The notes under the pieces are model-generated. The model was not told the origin of the DNA. It saw only the letters and a program-made list of their open reading frames with translations, and did not search any database. DNA of 64,000 bases from Lactobacillus johnsonii (GTDB lineage Bacteria > Bacillota > Bacilli > Lactobacillales > Lactobacillaceae), in the NCBI RefSeq assembly GCF_014058685.1, contig NZ_CP059055.1, forward strand, positions 434,001-498,000, written 5' to 3'. Below, piece by piece: positions 1 to 7,908 of the stretch. Numbering within the stretch: position 1 is the stretch's first letter; each line of letters begins with the position of its first letter. The position numbers and the translations under genes were made by a program.

Positions 1-130
1 GGTAACTAAGGACCAAGTTAAGGAAATTGCCGAAACCAAGATGAAAGATCTAAACGCTGCAGATATTGAAGCTGCTATGCGCATGATTGAAGGTACTGCT
101 AGAAGCATGGGCTTCACTGTCGAAGACTAG
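1..130 (+). CDS. rplK: Ribosomal protein L11, C-terminal fragment (cut by window edge)
   Basis: Only the last 43 codons are inside the window, read from base 2 to the TAG at 128-130. The peptide ends in RSMGFTVED and contains [10 protein letters not shown], typical of the RNA-binding C-terminal domain of L11, which binds the GTPase-associated centre of 23S rRNA. rplA follows 97 bp downstream, the usual rplK-rplA order. The N-terminus lies outside the window. Confidence 0.93.
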   Translation, partial: VTKDQVKEIAETKMKDLNAADIEAAMRMIEGTARSMGFTVED

Positions 131-150
131 TGTTTTTAGGAACGTCGGAT

Positions 151-208
151 CGTTAATCAAAATTAACGAATCAAGGTGGGAGAGTGTGAGAAGACTCGTT
201 TGACCACA
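151..208 (+). promoter_or_regulatory. rplK-rplA intergenic structure, possible L1 autoregulatory site
   Basis: Two stems are visible: CGTTAAT (151-157) pairs with ATTAACG (162-168), and GTGG (176-179) pairs with CCAC (204-207) around an inner GAGT (182-185)/ACTC (194-197) stem. L1 is known to repress its own operon by binding an mRNA mimic of its rRNA site, and this position directly before the rplA ribosome binding site would suit that. Assignment as an L1 site is inference from position and shape. Confidence 0.4.
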
Positions 209-227
209 TTTTCAGGAGGATTTTTAC

Positions 228-920
228 ATGGCAAAGCATGGAAAGAGATATTTAGAAGCAGCTAAAAAAGTTGATTCAACTAAATTTTATTCAGTAGATG
301 AAGCTATGAAGTTAGCAAAAGAAACTTCATACGCAAACTTTGACGCAACTATTGAAGTTGCATATAACTTAAACGTTGACCCTAAGCAAGCAGATCAACA
401 AATTAGAGGTGCATTGGTACTTCCAAACGGTACTGGTAAATCTAAGAAGGTTGTTGTTTTTGCTGAAGGTCCACAAGCTGACCAAGCTAAAGAAGCAGGT
501 GCTGACGAAGTTGGTTCTGATGATTTAGTAGAAAAAGTTCAAAACGGTTACTTAGACTTTGACGTAGTTATTGCTACTCCAATGATGATGGCTAAGGTTG
601 GTCGTTTAGGTCGTATCTTAGGACCTAAGGGCTTAATGCCAAACCCTAAGACTGGTACTGTTACTATGGACGTTGCTAAGGCTGTTGAAAACCAAAAAGC
701 AGGTCAAGTTGAATACCGTGTTGATAAGCAAGGTTTAATCCATGCACCAATCGGTAAGGCTTCATTTGACGCTGAAAAATTAGCACAAAACTTTGATGCA
801 TTACGTGACGTTATTCTTCGTGCACGTCCTGCATCCGCTAAGGGTCAATACGTTAAGAGTGTTGCCGTTTCTGCAACCTTTAGCCCTGGTATCCACTTGG
901 ATCCATTAAACTTAGACTAA
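228..920 (+). CDS. rplA: 50S ribosomal protein L1
   Basis: This 230-residue protein has the normal L1 length. It builds the mobile L1 stalk of the large subunit, which moves deacylated tRNA from the E site, and it represses translation of its own mRNA. The sequence starts [16 protein letters not shown] and carries the L1 signature around [14 protein letters not shown] (about residues 140-153). The ATG follows AGGAGGATTTTTAC, a very strong ribosome binding site. It lies 97 bp after rplK and is followed by a strong terminator, so the usual read-through into rplJL is broken here. Confidence 0.97.
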   Translation: MAKHGKRYLEAAKKVDSTKFYSVDEAMKLAKETSYANFDATIEVAYNLNVDPKQADQQIRGALVLPNGTGKSKKVVVFAEGPQADQAKEAGADEVGSDDLVEKVQNGYLDFDVVIATPMMMAKVGRLGRILGPKGLMPNPKTGTVTMDVAKAVENQKAGQVEYRVDKQGLIHAPIGKASFDAEKLAQNFDALRDVILRARPASAKGQYVKSVAVSATFSPGIHLDPLNLD

Positions 921-942
921 TTAATAGTTGTTTAATTAAACG

Positions 943-974
943 AAAAGACTTCACAATTGTGAAGTCTTTTTTTG
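943..974 (+). terminator. Rho-independent terminator after rplA
   Basis: Perfect 12-bp palindromic arms AAGACTTCACAA/TTGTGAAGTCTT at 945-968 run into seven T residues. It ends the rplK-rplA transcript. Confidence 0.9.
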
Positions 975-982
975 TACTAAGG

Positions 983-1012
983 TTGAAAGTGTAGTGAGAT
1001 TTTAGCTAAAAT
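983..1012 (+). promoter_or_regulatory. Promoter of the amino-acid ABC operon
   Basis: TTGAAA (983-988) and TAAAAT (1007-1012) are separated by 18 bp, about 38 bp before the permease start. It lies just after the rplA terminator, so the transporter genes form their own transcription unit. Confidence 0.6.
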
Positions 1013-1050
1013 TAAACAATACGCTATTTTTAGAACAGGAGCTGACGGAA

Positions 1051-1695
1051 ATGCTAAATTATATTTTTAGTATTATGCCATCATTATTTTCCGGTGCTTG
1101 GTTAACTATTGAAATCTTTTTTTGGACGACTGTAGTTTCTATTCCGCTAGGTTTATTAGTTGCCTTTGGTTTACATTCAAAATTGAAATTAGTTAAAGCT
1201 ATTTTGAAATTTTATGTATGGATTATTCGTGGTACACCTCTTTTACTACAATTAATTTTTATTTTTTATGGCTTACCAACTGTTGGAATTGTCTTTCCAA
1301 GATACGAGGCTGCGTTAGTCGCATTTATTATCAATTATGCTGCTTACTTTGCAGAAATCTTCCGTGGTGGACTGCAAGCAGTACCCGTCGGCCAATTTGA
1401 GGCAGCACAAGTGCTAGGTTTAAGTAGATGGCAAACAATTAATCGTATTGTGCGTCCACAAGTTGTTAAGATTGTTTTGCCTTCGATTGGTAATGAGCTG
1501 ATAAACTTAGTTAAGGACTCCAGTTTGGTCTATGTAATTGGTTTAGGAGACCTTTTACGTGCCGGAAATGTTGCGACTGCAAGAGACGTGTCTTTAGTTC
1601 CACTAGTATTAGTAGGGTGCGTATATTTGGCAATGACAGCAGTTTTAACAGCTTTATTGAGAGTAGTGGAGAAGAGAAGCAATGTCTGGAAATAA
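1051..1695 (+). CDS. Amino-acid ABC transporter permease (HisM/GlnP type)
   Basis: This 214-residue integral membrane protein is the size of polar amino-acid ABC permeases and has about five hydrophobic segments. The EAA loop that contacts the ATPase is visible as EAAQVLGLSRWQTINRIVRPQ (about residues 117-137). The start has the ribosome binding site ACAGGAG. The ATPase gene starts 14 bp before this gene ends and a binding-protein gene follows, giving a complete importer. The amino acid carried cannot be told from sequence alone. Confidence 0.9.
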   Translation: MLNYIFSIMPSLFSGAWLTIEIFFWTTVVSIPLGLLVAFGLHSKLKLVKAILKFYVWIIRGTPLLLQLIFIFYGLPTVGIVFPRYEAALVAFIINYAAYFAEIFRGGLQAVPVGQFEAAQVLGLSRWQTINRIVRPQVVKIVLPSIGNELINLVKDSSLVYVIGLGDLLRAGNVATARDVSLVPLVLVGCVYLAMTAVLTALLRVVEKRSNVWK

Positions 1696-2329
1696 AGTTT
1701 TAGAGCTCAAGAATATAAGCAAGAGCTTTGGCACGAGAAAAATTATTGATAAGTTAAATTTGTCACTAGATCAAGGAGATATCTTAAGTATTATTGGCCC
1801 TTCAGGTGCAGGAAAAACTACACTGCTTCGCTTGATAGCGGGGCTTGAAAGTGCCGATAGTGGAAAATTCCTCCATAATGGAAAAGAATTTGATCCTACA
1901 GATCGTAATAATCATTTGGTAGGGATGGTTTTTCAAGATTACAATCTTTTTCCAAACCTTTCAGTAATGGATAATATTACGCTTGCTCCAATTATGGTAA
2001 ATAAGATGAGTAAAGCAGAGGCTGAAAAAGCAGCTGCACCTGTTTTAGATCAATTAGACTTAGACAAGTTTAAAACTTTATATCCATACCAATTATCAGG
2101 GGGACAAAAGCAGCGTGTAGCCATTGCCAGAGCCCTGCAAATGAAACCCGAAATCTTGTGTTATGATGAGCCTACCTCTGCTTTAGACCCTGAGTTAGTA
2201 GGAAAAGTAAAAGATATTTTCTTAAAGCTTAAACAAACAGGAATGACGCAGGTAATTATTACTCATGATCACCAGTTTGGAAAAACTGTTGCTGATAAAA
2301 TCTTAAAAGTTGAGCCAATAGAAAAATGA
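1682..2329 (+). CDS. Amino-acid ABC transporter ATP-binding protein (GlnQ/ArtM type)
   Basis: This 215-residue ATPase has Walker A GPSGAGKTT (about residues 38-46), Q-loop VFQDYNLFPN, signature LSGGQKQRVAIARAL, Walker B ILCYDEPTSALD and H-loop ITHDH, all in the family order. It powers uptake through the permease encoded just upstream, whose gene it overlaps by 14 bp; the binding-protein gene overlaps its stop. At 215 residues it is slightly shorter than the usual 240, with an abbreviated C-terminus. Confidence 0.93.
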   Translation: MSGNKVLELKNISKSFGTRKIIDKLNLSLDQGDILSIIGPSGAGKTTLLRLIAGLESADSGKFLHNGKEFDPTDRNNHLVGMVFQDYNLFPNLSVMDNITLAPIMVNKMSKAEAEKAAAPVLDQLDLDKFKTLYPYQLSGGQKQRVAIARALQMKPEILCYDEPTSALDPELVGKVKDIFLKLKQTGMTQVIITHDHQFGKTVADKILKVEPIEK

Positions 2330-3117
2330 TGAAAAAAATAATACGATTTTTGGGTCTATTGATTATTGTGCTAGCTTCTGTTGGACTGGCTGGGTGTCAA
2401 AGACAGGAAAACTCATGGCAGGCGATTAAATCACGTGGTACTTTAGTAATTGGTGTTGACGACAGCTTCGTACCAATGGATTTTCGACAAAAGAATGGTA
2501 AGCTTGTTGGTTTTGACGTTGACTTAGCCAAGGCCGTTTGCAAGGAGATTGGCTTAAAACCTGATTTTCAAACAATTGATTGGTCAATGAAAGAAACAGA
2601 ACTTCGCAATGGGACAATAGATGTTATCTGGAATGGGTATACTAAGACGAAGGCTAGGGCAAAGAAAGTAGCATTTTCAAAACCATATCTTGAAAATGAT
2701 CAGATTCTGGTTACACGAAAAAATGAAGGAATAAATAATTATCGACAAATGAAAGGAAAAATTCTTGGAGTTCAAACGGGATCTTCAGGAGCCGATGATT
2801 TGGATAATTATCCTAAAGTCTTAAAGAAACGTGTCAAAAGTACAGTTTTGTATGATACTTATAACAATGCCTTTATCGATTTAAAAGCTGGCAGAATTGA
2901 TGGCTTATTAATTGATGGGGTATATGCAAATTATTATTTAGCTCACAGCAAGTATCAAAAAGAATTTAAAAAAGAAAAATTACCATATCCAAGTGAAAAA
3001 TTTTCAGTAGGAATCAATAAAAAAGATAAAACTCTTAAAAACAAGATTAATCAAGCTCTTGACCATTTAGAGAAGACGGGAGAGCTAAAAAAGATTCGCG
3101 AAAAATGGTTTAATTAA
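2326..3117 (+). CDS. Amino-acid ABC transporter substrate-binding lipoprotein
   Basis: This 263-residue protein has a lipoprotein signal peptide with lipobox LAGC (cysteine near residue 24), so it should be lipid-anchored outside the membrane. The body is a SBP_bac_3 fold: GTLVIGVDDSFVPMDF near the start, GFDVDLAKAVCKEIGL, then DVIWNGYTKTKARAKKVAFSKPY. It delivers the ligand to the permease. The ATG overlaps the stop of the ATPase gene by 4 bp, so the three genes are translationally coupled. The ligand is unknown. Confidence 0.92.
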   Translation: MMKKIIRFLGLLIIVLASVGLAGCQRQENSWQAIKSRGTLVIGVDDSFVPMDFRQKNGKLVGFDVDLAKAVCKEIGLKPDFQTIDWSMKETELRNGTIDVIWNGYTKTKARAKKVAFSKPYLENDQILVTRKNEGINNYRQMKGKILGVQTGSSGADDLDNYPKVLKKRVKSTVLYDTYNNAFIDLKAGRIDGLLIDGVYANYYLAHSKYQKEFKKEKLPYPSEKFSVGINKKDKTLKNKINQALDHLEKTGELKKIREKWFN

Positions 3118-3126
3118 AAAAAGCTA

Positions 3127-3155
3127 TTGACGACTTATCTAATTTAAGGTAATAT
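3127..3155 (+). promoter_or_regulatory. Promoter of rplJ-rplL
   Basis: TTGACG (3127-3132) and TAATAT (3150-3155) have an ideal 17-bp spacer. Transcription would begin just before the L10 leader. Confidence 0.8.
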
Positions 3156-3164
3156 ATTGTACAG

Positions 3165-3271
3165 TAAATTCTACCTAAGACTCGGGTGGCTAACGTGCCT
3201 TAATATCCCGCCGAGGCCAGAAAAACAAAGAGTTTTACAACTCCATGTCTTTTTGGCATGGAGTTTTTATT
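3165..3271 (+). promoter_or_regulatory. L10 ribosomal protein leader with attenuator hairpin
   Basis: The sequence CCTAAGACTCGGGTGG ... CCCGCCGAGGCC has the look of the Firmicute L10(L12)4-binding leader, in which the stalk complex binds mRNA and lowers rplJL expression. It is followed by CTCCATG ... CATGGAG and a T run (about 3240-3270), a likely attenuator, with the overlapping GAGTTTTACAACTC as a possible alternative pairing. The start of rplJ lies about 45 bp further on. Confidence 0.8.
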
Positions 3272-3316
3272 TCGGCTGATAGAATTTATCTTAAAGTAAA
3301 TTTGGAGGTGAATTCG

Positions 3317-3817
3317 TTGAGTAAAGCAATCATTGCTAAAAAAGAAAAGCTTGTTGATGACTTTGCAGCAGAACTTAAGGAAGCTAAGGCTATCTTAGTA
3401 ATTGACTACTTAGGTTTAACTGTTGAAGAAGTAACTAACTTACGTAAGGATCTACGTGATGCTAACGTTAAGATGAAAGTTATCAAGAACACTTACTTAA
3501 AGCGTGCTGCTGAAAAGGCTGGTATTGAAGGTTTAGAAGATACTTTTGTTGGTCCTACTGCTGTTGTTTACACTGCTGATGCAGAAGACATCACTGAACC
3601 AGCTCGTATTGTTTCTAAATACGAAGATGATATCGACGCATTATCAATTAAAGGTGGTATGCTCGAAGGTAAGGTTGCCAGCCAAGAAGAAATCAAGAAA
3701 CTTGCAGCTATTCCAGGTCGCGAAGGTTTACTTTCAATGCTTGTATCTGTATTACAAGCTCCAGTTCGCAACTTTGCATACGCTGTTAAGGCTGTCGCTG
3801 ATTCAAAAGACGAATAA
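3317..3817 (+). CDS. rplJ: 50S ribosomal protein L10
   Basis: With the TTG start at 3317, preceded by GGAGGTG at a normal distance, the protein is 166 residues and begins MSKAIIAKKEKLVDDF, the usual L10 N-terminus. A longer frame reaching back to 3245 would run through the attenuator, so it is not used. L10 forms the base of the ribosomal stalk and binds L7/L12 dimers through its C-terminal helix. It is controlled by the leader upstream and cotranscribed with rplL 43 bp later. Confidence 0.96.
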   Translation: MSKAIIAKKEKLVDDFAAELKEAKAILVIDYLGLTVEEVTNLRKDLRDANVKMKVIKNTYLKRAAEKAGIEGLEDTFVGPTAVVYTADAEDITEPARIVSKYEDDIDALSIKGGMLEGKVASQEEIKKLAAIPGREGLLSMLVSVLQAPVRNFAYAVKAVADSKDE

Positions 3818-3860
3818 TATTAGTAAATTTACACATATCTAATTTCGGAGGAAACTTATA

Positions 3861-4223
3861 ATGGCTTTAGATACTGAAAAGATTATTGAAGATTTAAAAG
3901 GTGCTTCAATCCTTGAATTAAACGACTTAGTAAAGGCTATTGAAGACGAATTTGGTGTTTCAGCTGCTGCTCCAGTTGCTGCTGCAGGTGCTGCAGGCGC
4001 AGGTGCAGAAAAGACTGAATTTGACGTTGAATTGACTGATGTTGGTCAAGAAAAAGTTAAGGTTATCAAGGTTGTTCGTGACATCACTGGTCTTGGCCTT
4101 AAGGATTCTAAGGACCTTGTTGATGGTGCTCCTAAGAACGTTAAGGAAGGCGTTTCTGAAGACGAAGCTAACGACATCAAAGCTAAGCTTGAAGAAGTTG
4201 GCGCAACTGTTACTGTTAAGTAA
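3861..4223 (+). CDS. rplL: 50S ribosomal protein L7/L12
   Basis: This 120-residue acidic protein has the normal L7/L12 layout: an N-terminal dimerisation part, an alanine/glycine-rich hinge ([16 protein letters not shown], about residues 34-49) and a C-terminal domain with [28 protein letters not shown], which recruits translation GTPases. The ribosome binding site is CGGAGGAA. It ends the rplJL unit, with a terminator 27 bp past the stop. Confidence 0.97.
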   Translation: MALDTEKIIEDLKGASILELNDLVKAIEDEFGVSAAAPVAAAGAAGAGAEKTEFDVELTDVGQEKVKVIKVVRDITGLGLKDSKDLVDGAPKNVKEGVSEDEANDIKAKLEEVGATVTVK

Positions 4224-4249
4224 TAACGTCTTAACTGAACATCCTACTG

Positions 4250-4286
4250 AAAATGAGGACTCTATTTTACGGAGTCCTCATTTTTG
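4250..4286 (+). terminator. Terminator after rplL
   Basis: AATGAGGACTC and GAGTCCTCATT form an 11-bp stem around a 9-nt loop, followed by a T run. Confidence 0.9.
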
Positions 4287-4300
4287 TTTACAATAAAATT

Positions 4301-5137
4301 ATGCTTAAGAAAAATTTTTATAAATGGTTTAAAGCCGCTTTAGCTATTATTTCAATTATTCTGCTTGTGTTAGATTTTGCGGCAATAATTGATATTAATA
4401 GTAGGAATAGTAAGTGGTTTTGGCTAAATAACCTTATTTTAATTATTTTGGCAATAGATTACTTTTCTCGGCTCTATCTTGCAAAAAATAAGAAAGTATT
4501 TTTTAGAAATAATATTTTTGAGCTGCTAGCAATTATTCCTGTTGGCCTTGCCTTTAGTTGGATGAAACTGGCTCAGTTGGGAGATATTGGTTTATATTTT
4601 AGGCTATTACGTTTAATCCGGTTGGCTGGTCTAGTGGGGATGCTAAAAGATATCTTACACACTCATGGTATTTTATATGTAATATACTTTAGTATTGCCT
4701 TTTTGATGTTAGGATCAGTTGCAATTTCGATTACTGAGCATGTTTCACTTGATCAAGCATTCTGGTGGGCCGTAACTACTGCAAGTACTGTCGGTTATGG
4801 AGATATTTCTAAACACACGATTTCACCGCAATCTTTACTGGGAAAATTAGTGATTTTAGCAATGATTCTGATTGGAGTAGGAGTAATGGGAATCGTTACT
4901 AGTTCGCTTACTGCTTACTTGATGAGAAGAAATGAAGGTAAAATCAGTATTAAAGACAAGAATGCTGATTTGACCTTAATTTTAGATAAATTAGACCGGC
5001 TAGAAGATCAAAATAAGATGTTGGCTGAGCAAAATCAAAACTTGCAAAAACAAATCCAAGAATTAAAAGAAAATCGTCCTCCTCGGGAGTGGGATAAACT
5101 TAAGGAATGGATTGAAAAGAAAAAAGACAAAAATTAA
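4301..5137 (+). CDS. Voltage-gated-type potassium channel with C-terminal coiled coil
   Basis: From ATG 4301 the protein is 278 residues with about six hydrophobic segments, an arginine-rich segment FRLLRLIRLAG like a Kv S4 helix, and the K+ selectivity filter TVGYGD (about residues 163-168). The last 60 residues (ILDKLDRLEDQNKMLAEQNQNLQKQIQELKE) predict a tetramer-forming coiled coil. The in-frame ATG at 4253 lies in the rplL terminator stem and is unlikely. No ribosome binding site precedes 4301, so it may be leaderless or weakly translated. It probably controls membrane potential. Confidence 0.88.
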   Translation: MLKKNFYKWFKAALAIISIILLVLDFAAIIDINSRNSKWFWLNNLILIILAIDYFSRLYLAKNKKVFFRNNIFELLAIIPVGLAFSWMKLAQLGDIGLYFRLLRLIRLAGLVGMLKDILHTHGILYVIYFSIAFLMLGSVAISITEHVSLDQAFWWAVTTASTVGYGDISKHTISPQSLLGKLVILAMILIGVGVMGIVTSSLTAYLMRRNEGKISIKDKNADLTLILDKLDRLEDQNKMLAEQNQNLQKQIQELKENRPPREWDKLKEWIEKKKDKN

Positions 5138-5170
5138 AGCGTAAATTCAAAAATGAATTTACGCTTTTTT
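5136..5170. terminator. Bidirectional terminator between convergent genes
   Basis: AAAGCGTAAATTC pairs with GAATTTACGCTTT around a 6-nt loop, with T runs usable in both directions. It separates the channel gene from the small gene on the other strand. Confidence 0.85.
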
Positions 5171-5393
5171 ACATCTTCAAATAAAAATGTAGAATAATCA
5201 TGAATAGAAGATAACAACCAGCAATAATAATGATAACCCAACCGGCTGTTAACCAAAATCTTGCCCAGGTTTGTCTATTTGTTGAAAGAACACGACCAAA
5301 AACTGCTTGATTGCCTTTTATTCTAAATCCTACCCATAAACAGATAATTCCAATAATAATTGCTAAAATAAATATAGGAATAGAAATCATCAT
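5169..5393 (-). CDS. Small two-helix membrane protein, SdpI-like
   Basis: The ATG at 5393 is preceded by AAAGGAAG at 7 bp, giving 74 residues rather than the longer 82. Two hydrophobic helices flank GFRIKGNQAVFGRVLSTNRQTWARFWLTAGW, which recalls the short C-terminal part of SdpI/YhfL proteins (G-R ... T-W ... N motif). SdpI is an immunity protein against a killing peptide, but many short homologues have no known function and no such peptide is seen nearby. Assignment is tentative. Confidence 0.55.
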   Translation of the reverse strand: MMISIPIFILAIIIGIICLWVGFRIKGNQAVFGRVLSTNRQTWARFWLTAGWVIIIIAGCYLLFMIILHFYLKM

Positions 5394-5496
5394 TCTATCT
5401 CTTCCTTTCTGTAACATTCTAATTATAAGGCTTTATGGAAAAAAACAAAGCAGAATTGATAAACTATAAATAGAAATTAAAGAAGCGAGAATAATT

Positions 5497-6108
5497 ATGA
5501 CAAAAAAGAATCAAATGTATTTTGCGGCTAATCCTGATGCCAAGCATGATGAACACTTAGTTGATTATCATATTGATGATATTGATTTAAAATTTACAAC
5601 TGACGCAGGTGTTTTTTCAAAATTAAGAGTTGATTATGGTTCCGGCGTTTTAATAAAGGCAATGAAAAACGTTGATTTTCCAAAGGATGGAATCTTAGAT
5701 GTTGGGACTGGTTACGGTCCGATGGGATTATTTGCGGCTAAGTTTTGGCCTGATCAAGAAGTTGATATGGTAGATGTAAATGAGCGTGCCTTAGATTTAG
5801 CTAAAAGAAATGCACAGTTTAATCGGATTGATAATGTAAATATTTATCAGTCAGATATTTATGAACAGGTGGATAAAAAATACGGGCTAATTATTACTAA
5901 TCCACCAATTCGTGCTGGTAAAAAGGTAGTCGACCAAATTTTGGCTGACGCAAAAGACCATCTAGTAGAAAAAGGCGTCTTATTGGTAGTAATTCAGAAG
6001 AAACAAGGTGCACCTAGTGCCAAGAAATTAATGACAAAGATATACGGAAATTGTGAGATTCTAGCTCGTGATAAGGGTTACTACATTTTAATGAGTACAA
6101 ATAATTAA
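5497..6108 (+). CDS. Class I SAM-dependent methyltransferase (RsmC/YbxB-like)
   Basis: This 203-residue protein has the SAM-binding motif DVGTGYGPMGLFAAK (about residues 68-82), acidic DMVDVNERALDLAKRNA, and the catalytic motif NPPIRAGKK typical of N-methyltransferases acting on guanine (RsmC methylates 16S rRNA G1207). Bacillus subtilis ybxB also lies next to rplL, so the location fits. No N-terminal pseudo-domain is present, as in other short YbxB proteins. The exact substrate is inferred. Confidence 0.85.
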   Translation: MTKKNQMYFAANPDAKHDEHLVDYHIDDIDLKFTTDAGVFSKLRVDYGSGVLIKAMKNVDFPKDGILDVGTGYGPMGLFAAKFWPDQEVDMVDVNERALDLAKRNAQFNRIDNVNIYQSDIYEQVDKKYGLIITNPPIRAGKKVVDQILADAKDHLVEKGVLLVVIQKKQGAPSAKKLMTKIYGNCEILARDKGYYILMSTNN

Positions 6109-6183
6109 AAAAATAACAATAAAGGTTTATAATGAAAGCGGATACAAAGTAGAGAAAAATACTTTGAAAGAAGTGAATTCATT

Positions 6184-6366
6184 ATGAAACTGTTTATTAA
6201 CATTATTTTAGTCTTGATTGTTTTAGCTGGTCTTGGTGGAATGATTTATTTATCGATTGATGGTGATCGTTTCTTAGGCGCAGCTGGGTTAGCGATGCTT
6301 TATTTCATTGGATCAATCGGCTATTTTGTTAACTGTTATACGATTAAAAAACGTGGTCGTATTTAG
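6184..6366 (+). CDS. Small two-helix membrane protein, unknown function
   Basis: This 60-residue ORF has two hydrophobic segments (about residues 3-25 and 31-52) and a basic tail ending KKRGRI, the layout of many small Firmicute membrane proteins. The start is preceded by GAAAGAAGTG. I do not recognise the family. It is followed by a 175-bp gap with a terminator before the Rgg gene. Confidence 0.6.
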   Translation: MKLFINIILVLIVLAGLGGMIYLSIDGDRFLGAAGLAMLYFIGSIGYFVNCYTIKKRGRI

Positions 6367-6446
6367 ATAGAAAGGGTCAAAAGATCTTTTTTATTTTCAA
6401 GTTTTAATCTATACGTGAATATGTTTTATGATGAATTTATTTATTT

Positions 6447-6474
6447 AAGCTGGTTAATTTAGCCAGCTTTTTTA
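6447..6474 (+). terminator. Terminator before the first Rgg gene
   Basis: AAGCTGG and CCAGCTT form a stem around TTAATTTAG, followed by six T residues. Confidence 0.8.
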
Positions 6475-6541
6475 GTTATAAAGGGTATTATATTTACAAA
6501 TACTAGTACTTATAAGTTTAAACATAGGAATAGATGATGAT

Positions 6542-7384
6542 ATGAAAATAAGAGAAGCTCTTCGAAAAGAAAGATTGGCTCAACATAAAACACAAGCCGC
6601 TTGGATTAAAAATATACCTATGTCTGTTTCTCACTATTCAGAAATAGAGACAGGTTATGCTAAAAATGGAAAAGAAGCAGATATTGATAGTGAAAAATTA
6701 ATTTTACTTCTTAAATCTAATCATGTAGATATAATAAGATTTTTTGAGTCAGTCAATGGCTCGTACAAAATTGATGAACGTGCAAGGATGATAGAGGATA
6801 TTTCTAATCAATTATCAATTGCTTTTAATAATAATGATTTAGAAAGAGTCGAGAAAATTACTCATAAATTGGAAAATATGCCTGCTGTTCCAAAAATCAC
6901 ATATTATCGGGCTGTATTAATCAGGGCTTATTTAAAGGATGAAATGACTGCAATGGATAAGGCAACTCGAGCAAAAATTAATCAATATATTTATCAAAAA
7001 GATAATTGGGTTACAGATAACGAGGCATTAACAATTTTTGGTAACTCTATGCCTATTTCTGATCCAGACATTTTGATTGCTAGAATGGGAAAGGTATTAC
7101 GCTACTATAAAAATTTAGAAAATTGTCCAGCTACTTTTCAGCGGAGAGTATCCACAGTTTGTGTTAATTATTTATATACGGCACTTTGTATTAGAAAAAT
7201 TGATAAATATGTGTCAGAAACAATGGCTCTTATTCGTACATTGCCTTTTGATGATAGGTTTGGATTAAAGATTCTCATTACTCAATATTTTGAAGATATG
7301 AGAAGTGGAGATAAAAAATCTATGCAGCAATTAAAAGATGTTCTGAGACATGCAGGTCTAACGAAACTTGCAAATCGATTATAG
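6542..7384 (+). CDS. Rgg/GadR/MutR-family transcriptional regulator (copy 1)
   Basis: This 280-residue protein has an N-terminal XRE helix-turn-helix (IREALRKERLAQHKTQAAWIKNIPMSVSHYSEIETG, residues 2-38) and a long helical repeat region like the Rgg C-terminal domain, which binds short peptide pheromones in streptococci. It is intact and of family length. The next gene, a YxeA-like exported protein, starts 124 bp later, with a dyad (TTCGAAATATCGAA, 7408-7421) between them that is a candidate operator. No peptide gene was found beside it. Confidence 0.82.
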   Translation: MKIREALRKERLAQHKTQAAWIKNIPMSVSHYSEIETGYAKNGKEADIDSEKLILLLKSNHVDIIRFFESVNGSYKIDERARMIEDISNQLSIAFNNNDLERVEKITHKLENMPAVPKITYYRAVLIRAYLKDEMTAMDKATRAKINQYIYQKDNWVTDNEALTIFGNSMPISDPDILIARMGKVLRYYKNLENCPATFQRRVSTVCVNYLYTALCIRKIDKYVSETMALIRTLPFDDRFGLKILITQYFEDMRSGDKKSMQQLKDVLRHAGLTKLANRL

Positions 7385-7407
7385 AATGAAAGTTGATCTA
7401 AAAATAA

Positions 7408-7421
7408 TTCGAAATATCGAA
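7408..7421. promoter_or_regulatory. Dyad between rgg copy 1 and its neighbour, candidate operator
   Basis: TTCGAAATATCGAA has perfect 5-bp arms TTCGA/TCGAA around AATA, and lies between the Rgg stop and the YxeA-like gene. Binding by the adjacent Rgg is inference. Confidence 0.35.
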
Positions 7422-7508
7422 ATTTAATGGCTAATGACTATGCTTTCTTAGTAATATATAATCAATCTAAAATAATTAATCGATAAGTTTAGTATAAGAA
7501 GGGTAAAT

Positions 7509-7835
7509 ATGAAGAAATTTAAAATAGGAGTTATTTCACTTCTGACTGTACTGGTAATAGCAATTATTGGCGTTTTGACTGTTCATACATCTGCGACCGA
7601 TCGTTTAAATCCATTGGTTAGCGAAACAGTTAGTTATGCTAAGGTTCCAAAAGACACTCAGAATTACAAACAAGTAACGATCATTAACCCAAAGGATGGT
7701 AAAACTAGAGCTTATAAAATAAAACAAGTGGGTGGCTATGATCCAAATCAGGAATATATTAAGATCCATCATAAGGGCCAATATGTAAAATCAATTTCAT
7801 ATATTACAAAAAATCAGTTTTATAACCAACAATAA
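7509..7835 (+). CDS. YxeA-like (DUF1093) exported small protein
   Basis: This 108-residue protein has an N-terminal hydrophobic signal or anchor (residues 7-26) and a small body with RLNPLVSETVSYAKV near the start and EYIKIHHKGQYVKSISYITKNQF near the end, matching the YxeA family, whose members are secreted or membrane-tethered and of unknown function. YxeA-type genes are often beside bacteriocin or ABC-exporter genes. Here it stands alone behind an Rgg regulator and is closed by a terminator, so it is a probable Rgg target. Confidence 0.65.
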   Translation: MKKFKIGVISLLTVLVIAIIGVLTVHTSATDRLNPLVSETVSYAKVPKDTQNYKQVTIINPKDGKTRAYKIKQVGGYDPNQEYIKIHHKGQYVKSISYITKNQFYNQQ

Positions 7836-7842
7836 AAATTTT

Positions 7843-7868
7843 TAGCTAGCGGGTCGCTAGCTTTTTTC
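7843..7868 (+). terminator. Terminator after the YxeA-like gene
   Basis: GCTAGC and GCTAGC pair around GGGTC and are followed by six T residues. Confidence 0.82.
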
Positions 7869-7908
7869 TTTTTGTTAGAATATAAGCAGAAATTAAAGAG
7901 GAAGATAT

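Noticed and set aside
4253-4300. Longer start for the potassium channel
   Set aside because: The ATG lies inside the rplL terminator stem, where translation would be unlikely.
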